Positions 21,604 through 32,045 of a stretch of DNA of 64,000 bases are shown one piece after another. A program made the translations under genes and the position numbers. The stretch comes from Alentia gelatinosa. Taxonomy: Eukaryota > Annelida > Polychaeta > Phyllodocida > Polynoidae. Positions within the stretch are counted from its first letter, which is position 1. Every line of letters begins with the position of its first letter. The DNA is taken from NCBI GenBank assembly GCA_950022655.1, contig OX465584.1, positions 50,264,723-50,328,722 on the forward strand. Direction: 5' to 3'. Under the pieces are notes generated by a model that saw only the letters and a program-made list of their open reading frames with translations, was not told where the DNA came from and made no database searches.

Positions 21604-21916
21604 TCTATCATTTTATCCTACCCCTAATATAAAATCCCATAGGCTTAACATTGGGTTCCCGTATGCCACGCTGACTGGCATAAGGAGTTTTATATGCCAC
21701 TAGTGGCATACAGTATTGTTATCACGTAATATTCCAAAATCTAGGAGATAGGGTAGGATAAAATCAAAACCTGATTCGTTTTAATCTTGGCCACCGCATT
21801 GCACTCCTGAAGTTTTGGCTCAGGACTTCACTCGGCTTCGCCTCAGGAAGTCACTTTGCCAAACTCCAGTCGTGGAATACAGTGGCCAAGATTAAACCTC
21901 ATCCAGTTTTACGATA
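21604..21916 (+). repeat. Palindromic repeat family D, forward copy
   Basis: Two modules. The first (21,611 to about 21,765) starts TTTTATCCTACCCC, ends GGGTAGGATAAAA and holds the palindrome TATGCCACTAGTGGCATA. The second is a foldback with ~59-bp arms (TTAATCTTGGCCAC and GTGGCCAAGATTAA) around GACTTCACTCGGCTTCGCC. A second copy is at 56,349-56,668 in the opposite orientation. Non-coding. Confidence 0.8.
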
Positions 21917-22640
21917 GAGTGTAGACGAAGTAGTCTTGTATTTACAAAAAATCCATATTCAATGTAGTCTTTATCGCTCTTTCTTTAATCAAGTAAGAGA
22001 GAAATCTGAGCTAACTTAGTTAAGACCAAACTATCTGACTGAACCTATCAATACATTGAGTGCCGCCAGTATATCTTCCTTTACTCTAGTTTGATTCCAT
22101 AATGAATAGCCATGACCAATGACTTGAGCAAGTCGATATTAGTTTAATATTCGCCAACCAGATACTCAGAAGATGTCGGGAAAGCAGTGACAGGTCAAAA
22201 TAGCACAATAAATCAATACGGCATTTTATCTCACCCCTGGTGATATCACATCATATATACACATGCACGATGCTACATATGTACTATCTATCGTTTAGCG
22301 CGAATCTTTTTCCTAGTCGTCCGGATGTTTCGCTCTAACCCTTTTAAACCTTGGTGGTGGTGTTGGGTGCGAGTTATTATCTCCGAAGTTGTGGGAAACA
22401 AATTTATCTATCGTTGTTGATGTACATATTCTACTACAATTAATTTCGATATCCATGTTTCAGACTATGCTTATATACATTACTAATCCCATTTGTTTCC
22501 AATACGAGCTGTTAATCATACAGAGCACTCTAAGAGAGTTTTGACGTGACTGGAAACGCTTCTTGGTCTTCATGCAGTCCTCAGGAGGTTGGGTTCTTAT
22601 ACAATCCCGCCAGGTGGCGCCCCGATCACACCGAGGCCCA
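21917..22640. other. No gene; fragments of families G and L
   Basis: A reverse fragment of family G lies at about 22,093-22,140, and a lone TTTATCTCACCCC terminus of family L lies near 22,225. Nothing else is recognised. Confidence 0.3.
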
Positions 22641-22660
22641 GTCACGTGACCTATATACGT
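22641..22660 (+). promoter_or_regulatory. Candidate core promoter: E-box plus TATA
   Basis: GTCACGTGAC (22,641-22,650) is followed one base later by TATATA (22,652-22,657). The ATG with an optimal Kozak context lies 33 bases after the TATA motif. The spacing would put transcription start just before the ATG. This is inference from motif order only. Confidence 0.3.
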
Positions 22661-22690
22661 CAGGGCGTCCATCTTTCAGATCTCATCACC

Positions 22691-22771
22691 ATGGAGATGA
22701 CTCAGGCCTTCCCCATCACACACTCCTCTAGAAGCTCTCAGCTGGTCGTAAACGGAATGGTCTCAGCGTAA
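22691..22771 (+). CDS. Short open frame or first coding exon, unknown
   Basis: The ATG has a textbook context (ATCACCATGG). The frame gives 26 residues including AFPITHSSRSSQLVVNG and ends in TAA. That stop overlaps a possible donor (AGC/GTAAAG at 22,768), so it could be a first exon rather than a complete peptide. An acceptor-like TTTCAG ends at 22,679, an alternative to the TATA promoter model. No family is recognised. Confidence 0.25.
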   Translation: MEMTQAFPITHSSRSSQLVVNGMVSA

Positions 22772-22974
22772 AGATCCCTAATAAAAAAAACACCAAATGC
22801 TCTAAACGAAAAGGTCCCCATAAAAATAGAAGGTGGGATTCGGGAGCGAGTTTCTTTGTTTTTTGTCGGGTGGAGTGCTGGGTGGAATTTGGTGAATGTT
22901 GTGAACTGTTAATGGATGGCAGTGGATGTATTCGATGATCCTTGATGTTTTAACATACCTGAAAACGCGCCGAA
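22772..22974. other. Unremarkable spacer
   Basis: If 22,691 is a first exon this would be intronic. No signal was seen. Confidence 0.25.
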
Positions 22975-23545
22975 AAATTACGATGCAATACGATGTGACA
23001 AGTAACTGTACGATCCAATAATTTGTGACAAATAGTTACCATGTGATAAGATATGACAAATATTTATGATGCGAAACAATATGCAGAGGTATAATGCGAT
23101 ACGATGTGAAAAACAGTTACGATACAATACAATGTTACGAGTATTTACAGTGCAATGCGACGAGCAGTTATGATGTGTAAAGAACATACCATGTTATACA
23201 AGGTGACAAGTAGGTATGATACTGTAAAGTATGACAAGCAGTTACAATACGATATGCCAATCAGTTACAATACGATGTGACAATCAGTTACGATACAATA
23301 CAATGTAATGAGTAGTTACATTGCGATACAATGAGACAACCAGTAATTATGTGTAAAGTAGTTACATTGCGATACAAGATGACAAGTAGTTACAATGTGG
23401 TACGATGTGACAAATAGTAACGATGCAATACAACGTGGCTAGTAGTTGCGGTGCCATAAAATGTGACAGGCAGTTACAATTAAATGTGACAATCAGTTAC
23501 GATATGATGTGACATCCAGTTAAGATGCCATAAAATGTGATAAGC
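22975..23545. repeat. Degenerate tandem array, ~25-30 bp unit
   Basis: Variants of CGATACAATGTGACAAGTAG and AGTTACGATACAATA repeat about twenty times with heavy divergence. The minus-strand open frame inside translates this repeat and is not a gene. Confidence 0.75.
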
Positions 23546-24542
23546 TGTTGTCTGCTTGACTGGAATAAGCGCAACAGATGAACATTATTCCCTCTTATCG
23601 TGAAATGAGTGATTTACTCGCAGAATGTGGTAGATATGATAGTAGATAAGACTGTATCTACCACTCTACATACTACATTAATCTTGTCATGATGCCCACT
23701 TCTGACTCACCATGTGGGCCCTACATGCAAACTGAGGGCAACTTATTCTCCATTAACTTGTTTGGTGGCCCGCATTCATCCCGTTTTATTGCCGAGAAAA
23801 AAGGAAACCGCCTATAAATTAGCTAAAATAAAACTATGCATGGACGCCGAGGTCAGTTAAAACTAAGTAGTTCTTAACGAGCAATAAACTTCGATTTTTA
23901 TCAGAACGGACGTTCATCTTTTTCTAGACCTTCTATGTTCTAGAGGAGGGGATGGGTAAGTAGGCTACTGTTCCGGTGATAGGTCCGGTTTAGGTGAATA
24001 TCATTCAGCTACATGATGTCAGATACACTGGTGAAGGCACCACACACAAAACCACAGTTAAAACAGAGACAACTGGGTCACACTTTCTCCTAATATACGT
24101 CCAGAATCTGGTATAAAACACGAGGCAACTGGAGCACGGGTTTTTCTGCCTCGATACAGTGAAGTTGACCAGGACATGAATGTGCTCACGATCCTGTCAG
24201 TGTGTAGTAAACCAGACGGACTGGTTACACCCTGAGCTGCTCCGAGTGGCTCGTGAGCTAATCAGTGTCAGTGGTCGTGAACTGCAGGGTAGCGTGTGCC
24301 AGTCAGAACCTAACCCTGTGTTAACCCTCACTTACCAGCAGAAAAAAGAATAATCCAAAATTACGACGAATTTAAAAAAGTATATTAAAGGGGAAATCTT
24401 GTCAGTAGACTATTGTAAAAAGGTAAAGAGTGAGATAAAAAGGGTGGCATATAAGGATTTACAACCACACAGGTTATATAGGAAAGGATTTACTATATAG
24501 GAAAGATTTAAATAACAACTGAATTAAAAAAATCAAACACTG
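23546..24542. other. No gene supported
   Basis: Intergenic AT-rich DNA. No recognisable exon, array or inverted repeat. Confidence 0.3.
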
Positions 24543-24995
24543 AAGCCCTATTCACACTGTGCGACTGAGCGTAACTGCCAGCGACTAGCCCATCAAGTGG
24601 TACAGTGTGAACACGCAGGAAGTCTGCACATCTCCCATCCTCGTACGACGTGAGTGGTAGATGCGCGGGGCTTCCGGCGTGCAGTGTGACGGGTTCCCAC
24701 TGGTCGAAGATTAGACCAGGCTCTTGCGATTTGAATAGGAAACATGTATCAGACATAATACACAAAGCGATCAGCGGTCACCCAACCAATCGCAGGCCTT
24801 CTAGTCTCAGGAGCAGTGATTCACACACACATTTGAGTATACCTTGCGATTTGCCGCCTGAGGTACACCCTGTCGCAAGCAATTAGGGACACCCAGTCTC
24901 AAAATCGGTACCGCTAGTCGCAAAGCAGGTACTACCAGTTGGCGACTAGAAGTACCTAGTGGCAAACGCTCCAGTCGCACAGTGTGAATGGGCCA
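24543..24995. mobile_element. ~450-bp TIR element with CACACTG termini
   Basis: The left end reads GCCCTATTCACACTGTGCGA and the right end reverse-complements to GCCCATTCACACTGTGCGAC. The TIR is about 25 bp with small indels. The interior has further copies of GGCGACTAG and AGTCGC. No transposase is encoded. A related diverged segment lies at 62,468-62,755. The TSD is unclear. Confidence 0.7.
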
Positions 24996-25754
24996 AAGTT
25001 GACAGGCACCGGCTATAGGGGTGAAACGGTTGAACACCGATGGGGAGTGCTTTCAGTTTACAGCAATCGTTTGGAGATCGTAAAAGTGAAATATGTATGC
25101 TTATAAAGTCAATCTTCCTCTTTTCTTTCTTAATGGATAGTATATAATGCTAGCTTTTGGGCAGATGTGACCCCTTTAGAAAAGGATTTGGACTATCTAA
25201 CAGATCTAAAGTCAGGCATGGAATTTCTTCGGAATTTCGCGGTTTTCAGCACTTGAGATCAATGTAAATCCGAGTAGAAAATCATTTTGGGATAAGGGGT
25301 GTGGGTTCTAGGTGAAAGCTTGATATCCAGCAATGTAAACATAATTCTGGCCATTTTAACTCTCATCTGAGGCCAGGTACTTCCATAGAATCGCTCAAAT
25401 CACAGGTGGTTAGGGGAATCTGGCAGTCCCATGCTTGATAAGTGTTGGTCATTGTGACATGAGAGTTACTTTCAGCATTCTCCTTTATGCTTAGTTCGTC
25501 TTTGTATATTTATCAACTCATCATGAAGTGTCGCGGACACGCCTTGAAAGGCCTCCTCTCGTGTAGAGAAAATTAAAATATTTCAACAAACTCCTACCAA
25601 GAAAAGAATGCAAACATCTGCAAATTATAATTCCCAGACTAAATAAAGAGGCGTCGCTCAAATTGAAATACAAACATTTCCTGGCGCTGACTTGTCTCCT
25701 CAGAGTGAACTGTAATCACTGAGGTATGACGGTCTAAGTGGAGTGTAGCGAGGT
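24996..25754. other. No gene supported
   Basis: AT-rich intergenic DNA without a recognisable feature. Confidence 0.3.
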
Positions 25755-25912
25755 GACTAGACTGGCTCAAGTCCCTGCATCCTATAGCTACCCTCCTCGT
25801 TGGTTTGATTCATGGGCCAGTCAGGGAAGGATACATGCTTTAATTAACTTTATTCTTATTGTGTTGAATCATTTAATGAATGTTCATAATCAAATACTTG
25901 AGCAAGTCTACG
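25755..25912 (-). repeat. SINE-like family G, reverse copy
   Basis: Its reverse complement matches 46,563-46,703 in order: TACTTGAGC/CTCAAGT core, the ATTTAATGAATG link, a GGCCCATGAATC-like middle and CCTCCTCG/CGAGGAGG. It is the clearest evidence that family G is a unit of about 150 bp. Confidence 0.6.
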
Positions 25913-26049
25913 AGGTGACGTGCAGCGAGCGAGACGGGGCGAGACAGACGGGAGGAGGGATACATGTGTGGAAAAATAAATATTATTTGAATCAAGTGTA
26001 TGTTTAGTGTGGGAAACACACTCAGTCTCTGTTCTGCATGAGGAGAAAA

Positions 26050-26360
26050 GTTGCTGGGCAGGCACCCCAGTGGTTATACTGGTCTGGTTGATTGAGTACA
26101 TGTTGGGTAGGAACTTAAGTTATATTGGTCATGGGTGAGTGAGTGTATGTTGGGCAGGCACCTGAGTGGTTATATCGGTCATGGATGAATGAGTACACGT
26201 TGAGCAGGCACCTGAGTTGTTATGCTGGTCATGGGTGAGTGAGTACATGTTGGCCAGGCACCTGGGGGCTCACAATCATCATGGGTGAGTGAGTGCATGT
26301 TGGACATGCACCTGACGGCTCAGATTGGTCCTGGATGAGTAGGTACACGTCTGAAGAATA
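26050..26360 (+). repeat. 50-bp minisatellite, ~6 copies
   Basis: Units follow the pattern GGTCATGGGTGAGTGAGT, CATGTTGGGCAGGCACCTG and AGTGGTTATA, 50 bp each, with 10-25% divergence. The last unit decays near 26,350. Confidence 0.85.
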
Positions 26361-26738
26361 TCAGTCCTGTTAGCTGATATGGCATGATCATGTGTGTGAC
26401 TTTGGGTCAGGGTGTAGTCATTCGTGAAAGGTCCGTTCAATAAAAACCCTCAGCACGCATATGTGCATGCGTGAGAGTAATACGATCAGGTATGCTTTTG
26501 AACCTCAAGGTCAACATGGTGATGTACAGTTATGTGGCATATTCTTAATCAAAGGGCACATAAATCAGTGACCTTCATAAACCTCAGAGAGGCGCCCCGC
26601 TTATTACTTCTTCCAGCAAGAATCCTTGTCAAGAAAGTCCTTTTCTAATTCCTATACTCACTGCAATCACACCAAGGTGACCTTGAACTATTCTCGTAGA
26701 TTTTGTAAGACTACTGCATCCTTCCCCTGATAATAAGA
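26361..26738. other. No feature seen
   Basis: Ordinary intergenic DNA before the large palindrome. Confidence 0.3.
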
Positions 26739-26884
26739 TAAAATGTATATACCTTACTGGTACGTCCTCACATACTGCGTTTCTTTGGCTAGAAATATTC
26801 CACGAGCTCGCAGAGCGAGTTGAACATTTTTAGCCAAAGAAACAAGGTATGCGAGGATGTACCAGTAAGGTAATACATTTTTAT
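26739..26884. repeat. 146-bp near-perfect palindrome
   Basis: The left arm (TACCTTACTGGTACGTCCTC, then TTTCTTTGGCTAGAAAT) matches the reverse complement of the right arm at roughly 85-90% over about 62 bp. The central ~20 bp includes CTCGCAGAGCGAG, itself a hairpin. It is a foldback element with no coding potential. Confidence 0.85.
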
Positions 26885-26886
26885 TT

Positions 26887-27265
26887 TATTATATACCTTC
26901 AAATATGAATATTTGATTAATTGCATAATGAAATATGACAACTTCCGAGCTGGATTCAAAGTGTGCTGGTATATCTGTTGACATCTTTGTGAAAGTCAAG
27001 CACAGAATATGCTCCAAGTGCATTTTTTACTATTTTTCCCCTTCAACTCCTGTGATCCTTTGCACGCATAAATTAGCGGAGTGCTGTAAGTCACTGCCAG
27101 CACTTCATAAGTAGGTCAGTGGAATTTTTTTCAGCCAATCAGAATTTCTATTCAAAGTAGGGTGGTACATCATTTTATACCACCATACTGTGCCGGTATA
27201 TATTTAATACCAATACCCTAGCAGAGGTTGGTATTTGTGTAACATACTGGCATAGGTATATAATA
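26887..27265. mobile_element. 379-bp segment with 12-bp inverted ends
   Basis: TATTATATACCT at 26,887-26,898 is the exact complement of AGGTATATAATA at 27,254-27,265. It abuts the palindrome, which has TATATACCTTACTGG near its own left end, so both may belong to one composite MITE. Interior hairpins (GGTGGTACATC, GATGTACC-like) occur near 27,170. Low sequence complexity of the termini tempers confidence. Confidence 0.45.
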
Positions 27266-27554
27266 ACAGAGGGCGACACCTGTCCGTGCTGGGTCCTGGC
27301 TGGTGGATTCAGTCACGTGTCTGTACCTGGCTGCTGGTTCCGTCAATAAGCATTAAGAGCTGGTAAGCCGTTAAGTAGGGACTTCATTAATGCTGCATGT
27401 GAGGTGAGAGGTCAGACAAGGTCACCCATCAGCCACTTAGTTCTCTTTACATACAGAATATAGAAACGTAGAGACGTAAGCATGAAGGCAATCTGCAATA
27501 ATGTGATTATGATTGCCTTGCAGTTTTCCACAGTTGAAGTTAGTCTATTCAGTT
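27266..27554. other. No feature seen
   Basis: Unremarkable DNA between the inverted-repeat segment and the next array. Confidence 0.3.
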
Positions 27555-28320
27555 AATTTCCGTATAAAGTGTGTTAACGTGGTATTATGGGGAATTTGGC
27601 CCCATTTGGTTAAAATCTGCCTGAAACATGTAATCTTGGTGCAGTTGAAATGGGAACAGTCGTTTAAAGTCTGTCTAGAGTATATAATCCTGGTGCGTTG
27701 TTGAAGTTGGACCACACGGTTAAAGTCTATCTGAAACATGTAATCTTGGTGTGGTTAACGTTTCCCTAGTCAATTAACGCCCTCTGAAGTATGCAATCCT
27801 GGGCCCTGTTTTTCAGTCAAGTCAAAATCGCCCAACGATACCCTAAGATATCTCCGCTAGTGGAAGACACTTTCGAAGACAAAAAATGCCCGCCGTCCTA
27901 TAGACGTTCGCCACGAAAAATGTCTTTGCCTAAGACAGGTATAGAACTGTCTTAGGTTCTATCAGACTTGGACAGTACAAGTGTGACTCAATATTTCAAA
28001 TTCAAACGCTAATACCGGCAGGTCGGATTGGCCGATCTTCTTCATATTTGGGGCGAGTTTAGGTTATAACTCATGTTAAAGTTTCATGACTTTATTCCAA
28101 CGGAAAGTGGTTGAAATGCCGCTTTCCGGTACGAGTCTCGCTATTCCGATCCCTGTACAACCTTGGCTCTGTTTTTCAGTCAAGACATAATCGCCCAATC
28201 ACCAATGATACCCTACGATATCTCTGCGAGTGGAAGATATTAATCCTGGTACGCCTTTCAAGTTGGCCTAATTGGTGAAAAATATGTTTGACACATGTAA
28301 TCCTGGTACACAGTTGAATT
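27555..28320 (+). repeat. ~60-bp array interrupted by a duplicated block
   Basis: Four units built on GTTAAAGTCTGTCTGAAACA, TGTAATCCTGG occupy 27,555-27,803, and two more occupy 28,236-28,320. Between them, CTCTGTTTTTCAGTCAAG plus about 50 following bases appears twice (27,802 and 28,167) in direct orientation, bracketing ~300 bp of non-array DNA. An insertion flanked by direct repeats into the array is one reading. Confidence 0.6.
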
Positions 28321-28384
28321 TTTAATATTAGTTCTACTGTCTATCTCGGATCTTCAAGTTTTCCAGACACAATTTATTTGGTAA

Positions 28385-28470
28385 CAATAGATTCGCAGTT
28401 GATAACCGCATCTGCCACCTGGTGTTTTGTTTGGTCTCTGGCGGCACCCATAACGGAACAGCTACCATAT
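28385..28470 (-). repeat. Family K reverse fragment
   Basis: GCCACCTGGTGTTTTGTTTG on this strand corresponds, reversed, to the CAAAACGCCAGGTGGC region of the copy at 550-735. Confidence 0.45.
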
Positions 28471-28640
28471 ACACTCCTCGTCATAAGGAGGTGACTGTCT
28501 TTTGTACTATTATGATTCATCACGTTTGAGGTGACCTTGACAAGATGTCATTATGACTGCATAAGTTCTGGTGTCGTCCGGCAGTCGTCATATGCGTGTC
28601 ACCTCGCGAGATTTCTCCCGTGGCCATGGTAACATCACAG

Positions 28641-28670
28641 AGGTCACGTTGGAGGTCACGTCAGAGGTCA
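28641..28670 (+). promoter_or_regulatory. Three AGGTCA half-sites at 12-bp spacing
   Basis: AGGTCACGT occurs at 28,641, 28,653 and 28,665, exactly 12 bp apart, so the half-sites form direct repeats with 6-bp spacers. AGGTCA is the nuclear-receptor half-site. TCACGTCA at 28,668 also resembles a CRE. GTGGCCATGGTAAC just upstream resembles an RFX X-box. The cluster lies ~30 bp before a good ATG. Confidence 0.35.
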
Positions 28671-28696
28671 CGTCACATGACACATGTGTACCGGAC

Positions 28697-28718
28697 ATGG
28701 AGGATGACCTCATCGAGG
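28697..28718 (+). CDS. Possible short first coding exon
   Basis: ATGGAGGATGACCTCATCGA encodes the start MEDDLIE and meets a donor-like GAGG/GTATCT at 28,719. Reading on, a stop follows after four further codons, so the only coding interpretation is a spliced one. No family can be named from seven residues. Confidence 0.2.
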
Positions 28719-29574
28719 GTATCTTTTTCTGAGGGGAAATATGGAATGTTGTATCTGTGCCAAGTCATTACGCATTGATATGGCCTGACTCTAAGTATGG
28801 TTGTTTTTTGTCATTAAGTCTCATATTAACTATTGCACAATGAGAGTGCATAAGCGGCACCTCGGAGTCACCTTGCAGTTGAATGTAACACGCCACATAT
28901 GAGCTGATGAGGCGTCATAGTTTACTTTTTTGCATTTATTGCAGGACTTATATGATATGCCCTGTAAGTTATATTCTGTCAGTGAAAGTCCAGTACTTTT
29001 GGGAATATTCTCTCAATATTCCCTCTCATATTTTGTTCAATTATTCATTCGCTCGGCCGGGTGTCACAAACATAATTGTATATTTGGATCCAGGGAATTA
29101 ACACATATCTGACCTCACACATATATATTACCTATTAGACTGATTGAAAACTTTCCTTTGTGCTTGTTATCAACCTGATGTTTCATTTAAAATTAACTCA
29201 TCCTTTGTGTGGATTATAGATAACTCTGGGCATCTAGTATTAGGGTTGACGAGGTTGAATAGAAGCCTCAATCAGGGAATGTTTCAGGGAAATTGCTTCA
29301 TGTCTCCTCTCAATTATTCAGCAACACCATGATGGGCATTTGCTGGTAAAGGGAGGCTGTTTCTGACTGCAGATGTCCTATAAGAACACAGAATCATTGC
29401 CAGTTCTGCCGTTATCCGCCAGGACATTTTACGGTAGCACCACTACAGTCGGGAGACAACCGCTGTCAGCAGTTGTAATCAATTGATAATTATGCAAGCC
29501 CCCCTTCCTCCCCACCAACTCCCCCACCACCCAAAATAAAATAAAATTGTATAGATTATACCAGAAAACCAACA
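28719..29574. other. No gene supported
   Basis: AT-rich sequence with overlapping short frames at 28,907-29,112 that lack domains. Confidence 0.3.
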
Positions 29575-29735
29575 ACTCCTGATTACAAATTGAAGGTGGT
29601 ATTTGATGATACTTGTTGCTCGTGCATGAGATTTGACATCGATAACAGTACTTGCCAGCTGGTATTTTATTAGGCATCGGGGGGAAAGATGGCCGGTCCA
29701 TAACACAATAGCTATCTGCCATTATGAGAACACAC
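29575..29735 (-). repeat. Family K, reverse copy
   Basis: Reverse-complemented, it runs GCAGATAGCTATTGTGTTAT, GGCCGGCCATCTTTCCC-like, AATAAAATACCAGCTGGCA, ACTGTTATC. This is the same order as at 550-640. It is the most complete second copy of this family. Confidence 0.55.
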
Positions 29736-31129
29736 AAGCTGTACTGGTGGCGCTACCTGTAGTGCATACATAATACCTCTTGGTCATCCGTTAGGGAGTT
29801 CACTGGGAGTTCCAGTCTCCCAGCAGATCTTTTTTCCTGCTTGCAAACCAAGCCATACAAAGAATTTATCAGGAGAAGCTGTTGGTATTCTTCAAGCAGA
29901 GATCCTCAGCTAATGGTACGTAACCCCCAGCGGCACGAAATTTTTCCTGTACTGAAAGACATTCACAAGTAATGTTCCTGTACTGAATACGGCTCTTTAA
30001 ACCTTTTCAACATGATGTTGAGTTCCAATTTCTCTATTGAGAAACGAGTGTGCACTTTCCCTTGGCCTTATTGGTCAAGTTCGCTCCCGCTAATACTCCG
30101 GAGGGGGTCGACATTAGCAACTATCAGCGGGACTGCCCCCACTCATACCAGAGGTAAATATATAGCGCAGTAACTCCATGTGTTAACAGCTAGTCCACAG
30201 CCAGCTACCATTGTAGTAACATTAGCAATAAAGCTTGTGACTCGAACATGAACTTAGCCTTCATTCATTCAGATACTGTTATACCATCAAGATATTGAAA
30301 TTTGTGATTAAACATAGAGATAACGGGCTTTTATGTAGAATTAAGTCAATATGGATGTAAAGTTGGAAGTCTTCATATGCGTCTGCACACACATATATTT
30401 TTTTTATTATTGAAAGATGAAGGTCAAAATATTTCAGCAAAATGCCTGTGAATATGAGTAAACCTTGATCACATATAGGCATCTGGTCATGATAAAAACA
30501 CTGATACTAGATAAAGATGGTCTTTTTTTCTGGGCGGCTCACAGAATTTCTCTCGGTGTGCACACAGCTATCAGCCGGTGTCATCATGGCGACCCGAGAC
30601 GATGAATCTCACAAGATTCCTGCTGCCTATGAAGACTGGCTTCGTCTATAACTGGGTGACATTTGTATCTAGGTGCAACCTTCAATATATTAAGTGTGGC
30701 AATCTTAAAAGAAGATATGAAACCTGTAGCCAGTTAGGATGTAGATAGATAACTTCTTTTAACTCTTACATAAAAGGGGAACATGATCATAGTTATTCAA
30801 TTGCCAACATTAAGAAGTTGTCATAATGAATTTGCATTGTTATTCTGCTGTCACACGTGATAATTAAAAGGAATGATATGTTTATAAAGAAGAAACGACA
30901 TTTCTAAAAAAAGAAAAAGATGTCTGCTGTGTAAAAACGTGAAGGTTAAACTAGTTCTACATACAGTCGGCAGGGGGAGCGTCAGTAGATGAGATCACTG
31001 GAGTCGCCGCCTCATACTTCCCGGAAGTCTATATACTGCGCATGTGTAATAACGGGATGAGCCATGTGGTAGCGCTGCATGTCTAGTACGCATGTGTCGT
31101 AGGGGGGTAAATTGGGGGTGGGCGGGGAC
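29736..31129. other. No gene supported
   Basis: AT-rich intergenic DNA. A 21-codon ATG frame near 30,586 is too short to call. No array or inverted repeat was recognised. Confidence 0.3.
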
Positions 31130-31330
31130 ACAAGACTTACTCAAGTCTTTGATTATAGACCTTATGCGGGGTTCCACTGTATATCAATCACCAGTTGGTC
31201 GATGAGGTATTTCGGTCTGTGCTGCCTGGTCATGGTCAGATGGGCACGCATCCAAGACGAAGACACTGGTTTTATACACCTTATCAATGTCACAGAGTTG
31301 GTACGCAGATAGGGAAGGGCTAGGTTTCCC
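31130..31330 (+). repeat. Family G fragment joined to family H copy
   Basis: CTCAAGTCTTTGATTATAGA (31,142-31,161) is the family G core. From about 31,176 the family H sequence follows: ATATCAATCACCAG, TGGTCATGGTCAG, GGGCACGC, GACACTGGT, AATGTCACAGAGTTGG, ACGCAGATAGGGAAGGG. Other H copies are at 45.4, 46.9 and 48.2 kb. Confidence 0.6.
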
Positions 31331-32045
31331 GTGTCATTGTGAGGAGGGGCGGGGTAGGGGGAGGGATAGACCTGAGTCCTGGTGAGGAGGGGCGTGGTAG
31401 GGGGAGCGATAGACATTAGTCCTGATGAGGAGGGGCGGGGTAGGTGGAGGGTTAGGCCTGATTCCTGGTAAGGAGGGGCGGGGTAGGTGGAGGGATAGAT
31501 CTGAGTCCTCGTGAGGAGGGGTGGGGTAGGTGAGGGGATAGACTTGAGTTCTGGTGTGGAGGGGTGGGATGGGGTAGGGGTAGGGACAGGCATGAGTCCT
31601 GGTGAGGGGATAGCCCTGAGTCCTGGTGAGGGGCGGGGTAGGTGGAGGGATAGATCTGAGTCCTGATGAGGAGGGATGTGATAGGTGGAGGGATAGGCCT
31701 GATTCCTGGTAAGGAGGGGCGGGGTAGGTGGAGGGATAGATCTGAGTCCTGGTGAGGAGGGGTGGGGTAGGTGAGGGGATAGACTTGAGTTCTGGTGTGG
31801 AGGGGTGGGATGGGGTAGGGGTAGGGACAGGCATGAGTCCTGGTGAGGGGATAGCCCTGAGTCCTGGTGAGGGGCGGGGTAGGTGGAGGGATAGATCTGA
31901 GTCTTGATGAGGAGGGATGTGGTAGGTGGAGTGATAGGCCTGGTTCCTGGTAAGGAGGGGCGTGGTAGGTGGAGAGGTAGGACTCAGAGACTGAGGTCTG
32001 AGTCCTGGTGAGGAGGGATGTGGTAGGTGGAGGGGATAGGGGGAG
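31331..32045 (+). repeat. ~43-bp minisatellite with 241-bp higher-order unit
   Basis: Basic units of about 43-47 bp vary on TCTGAGTCCTGGTGAGGAGG and GGCGGGGTAGGTGGAGGGAT. A block of units recurs almost unchanged 241 bp later (for example GGTAGGGGTAGGGACAGGCA at about 31,573 and 31,814). Long proline/threonine-rich frames on the minus strand are this repeat translated. Confidence 0.9.

Noticed and set aside
30586..30651. 21-codon ATG frame with good context
   Set aside because: Too short and without donor, TATA or homology support.
31162..31834. Two proline/threonine-rich minus-strand frames of 143 and 166 residues
   Set aside because: They translate the ~43-bp minisatellite; identical starts 241 bp apart reflect the higher-order repeat.
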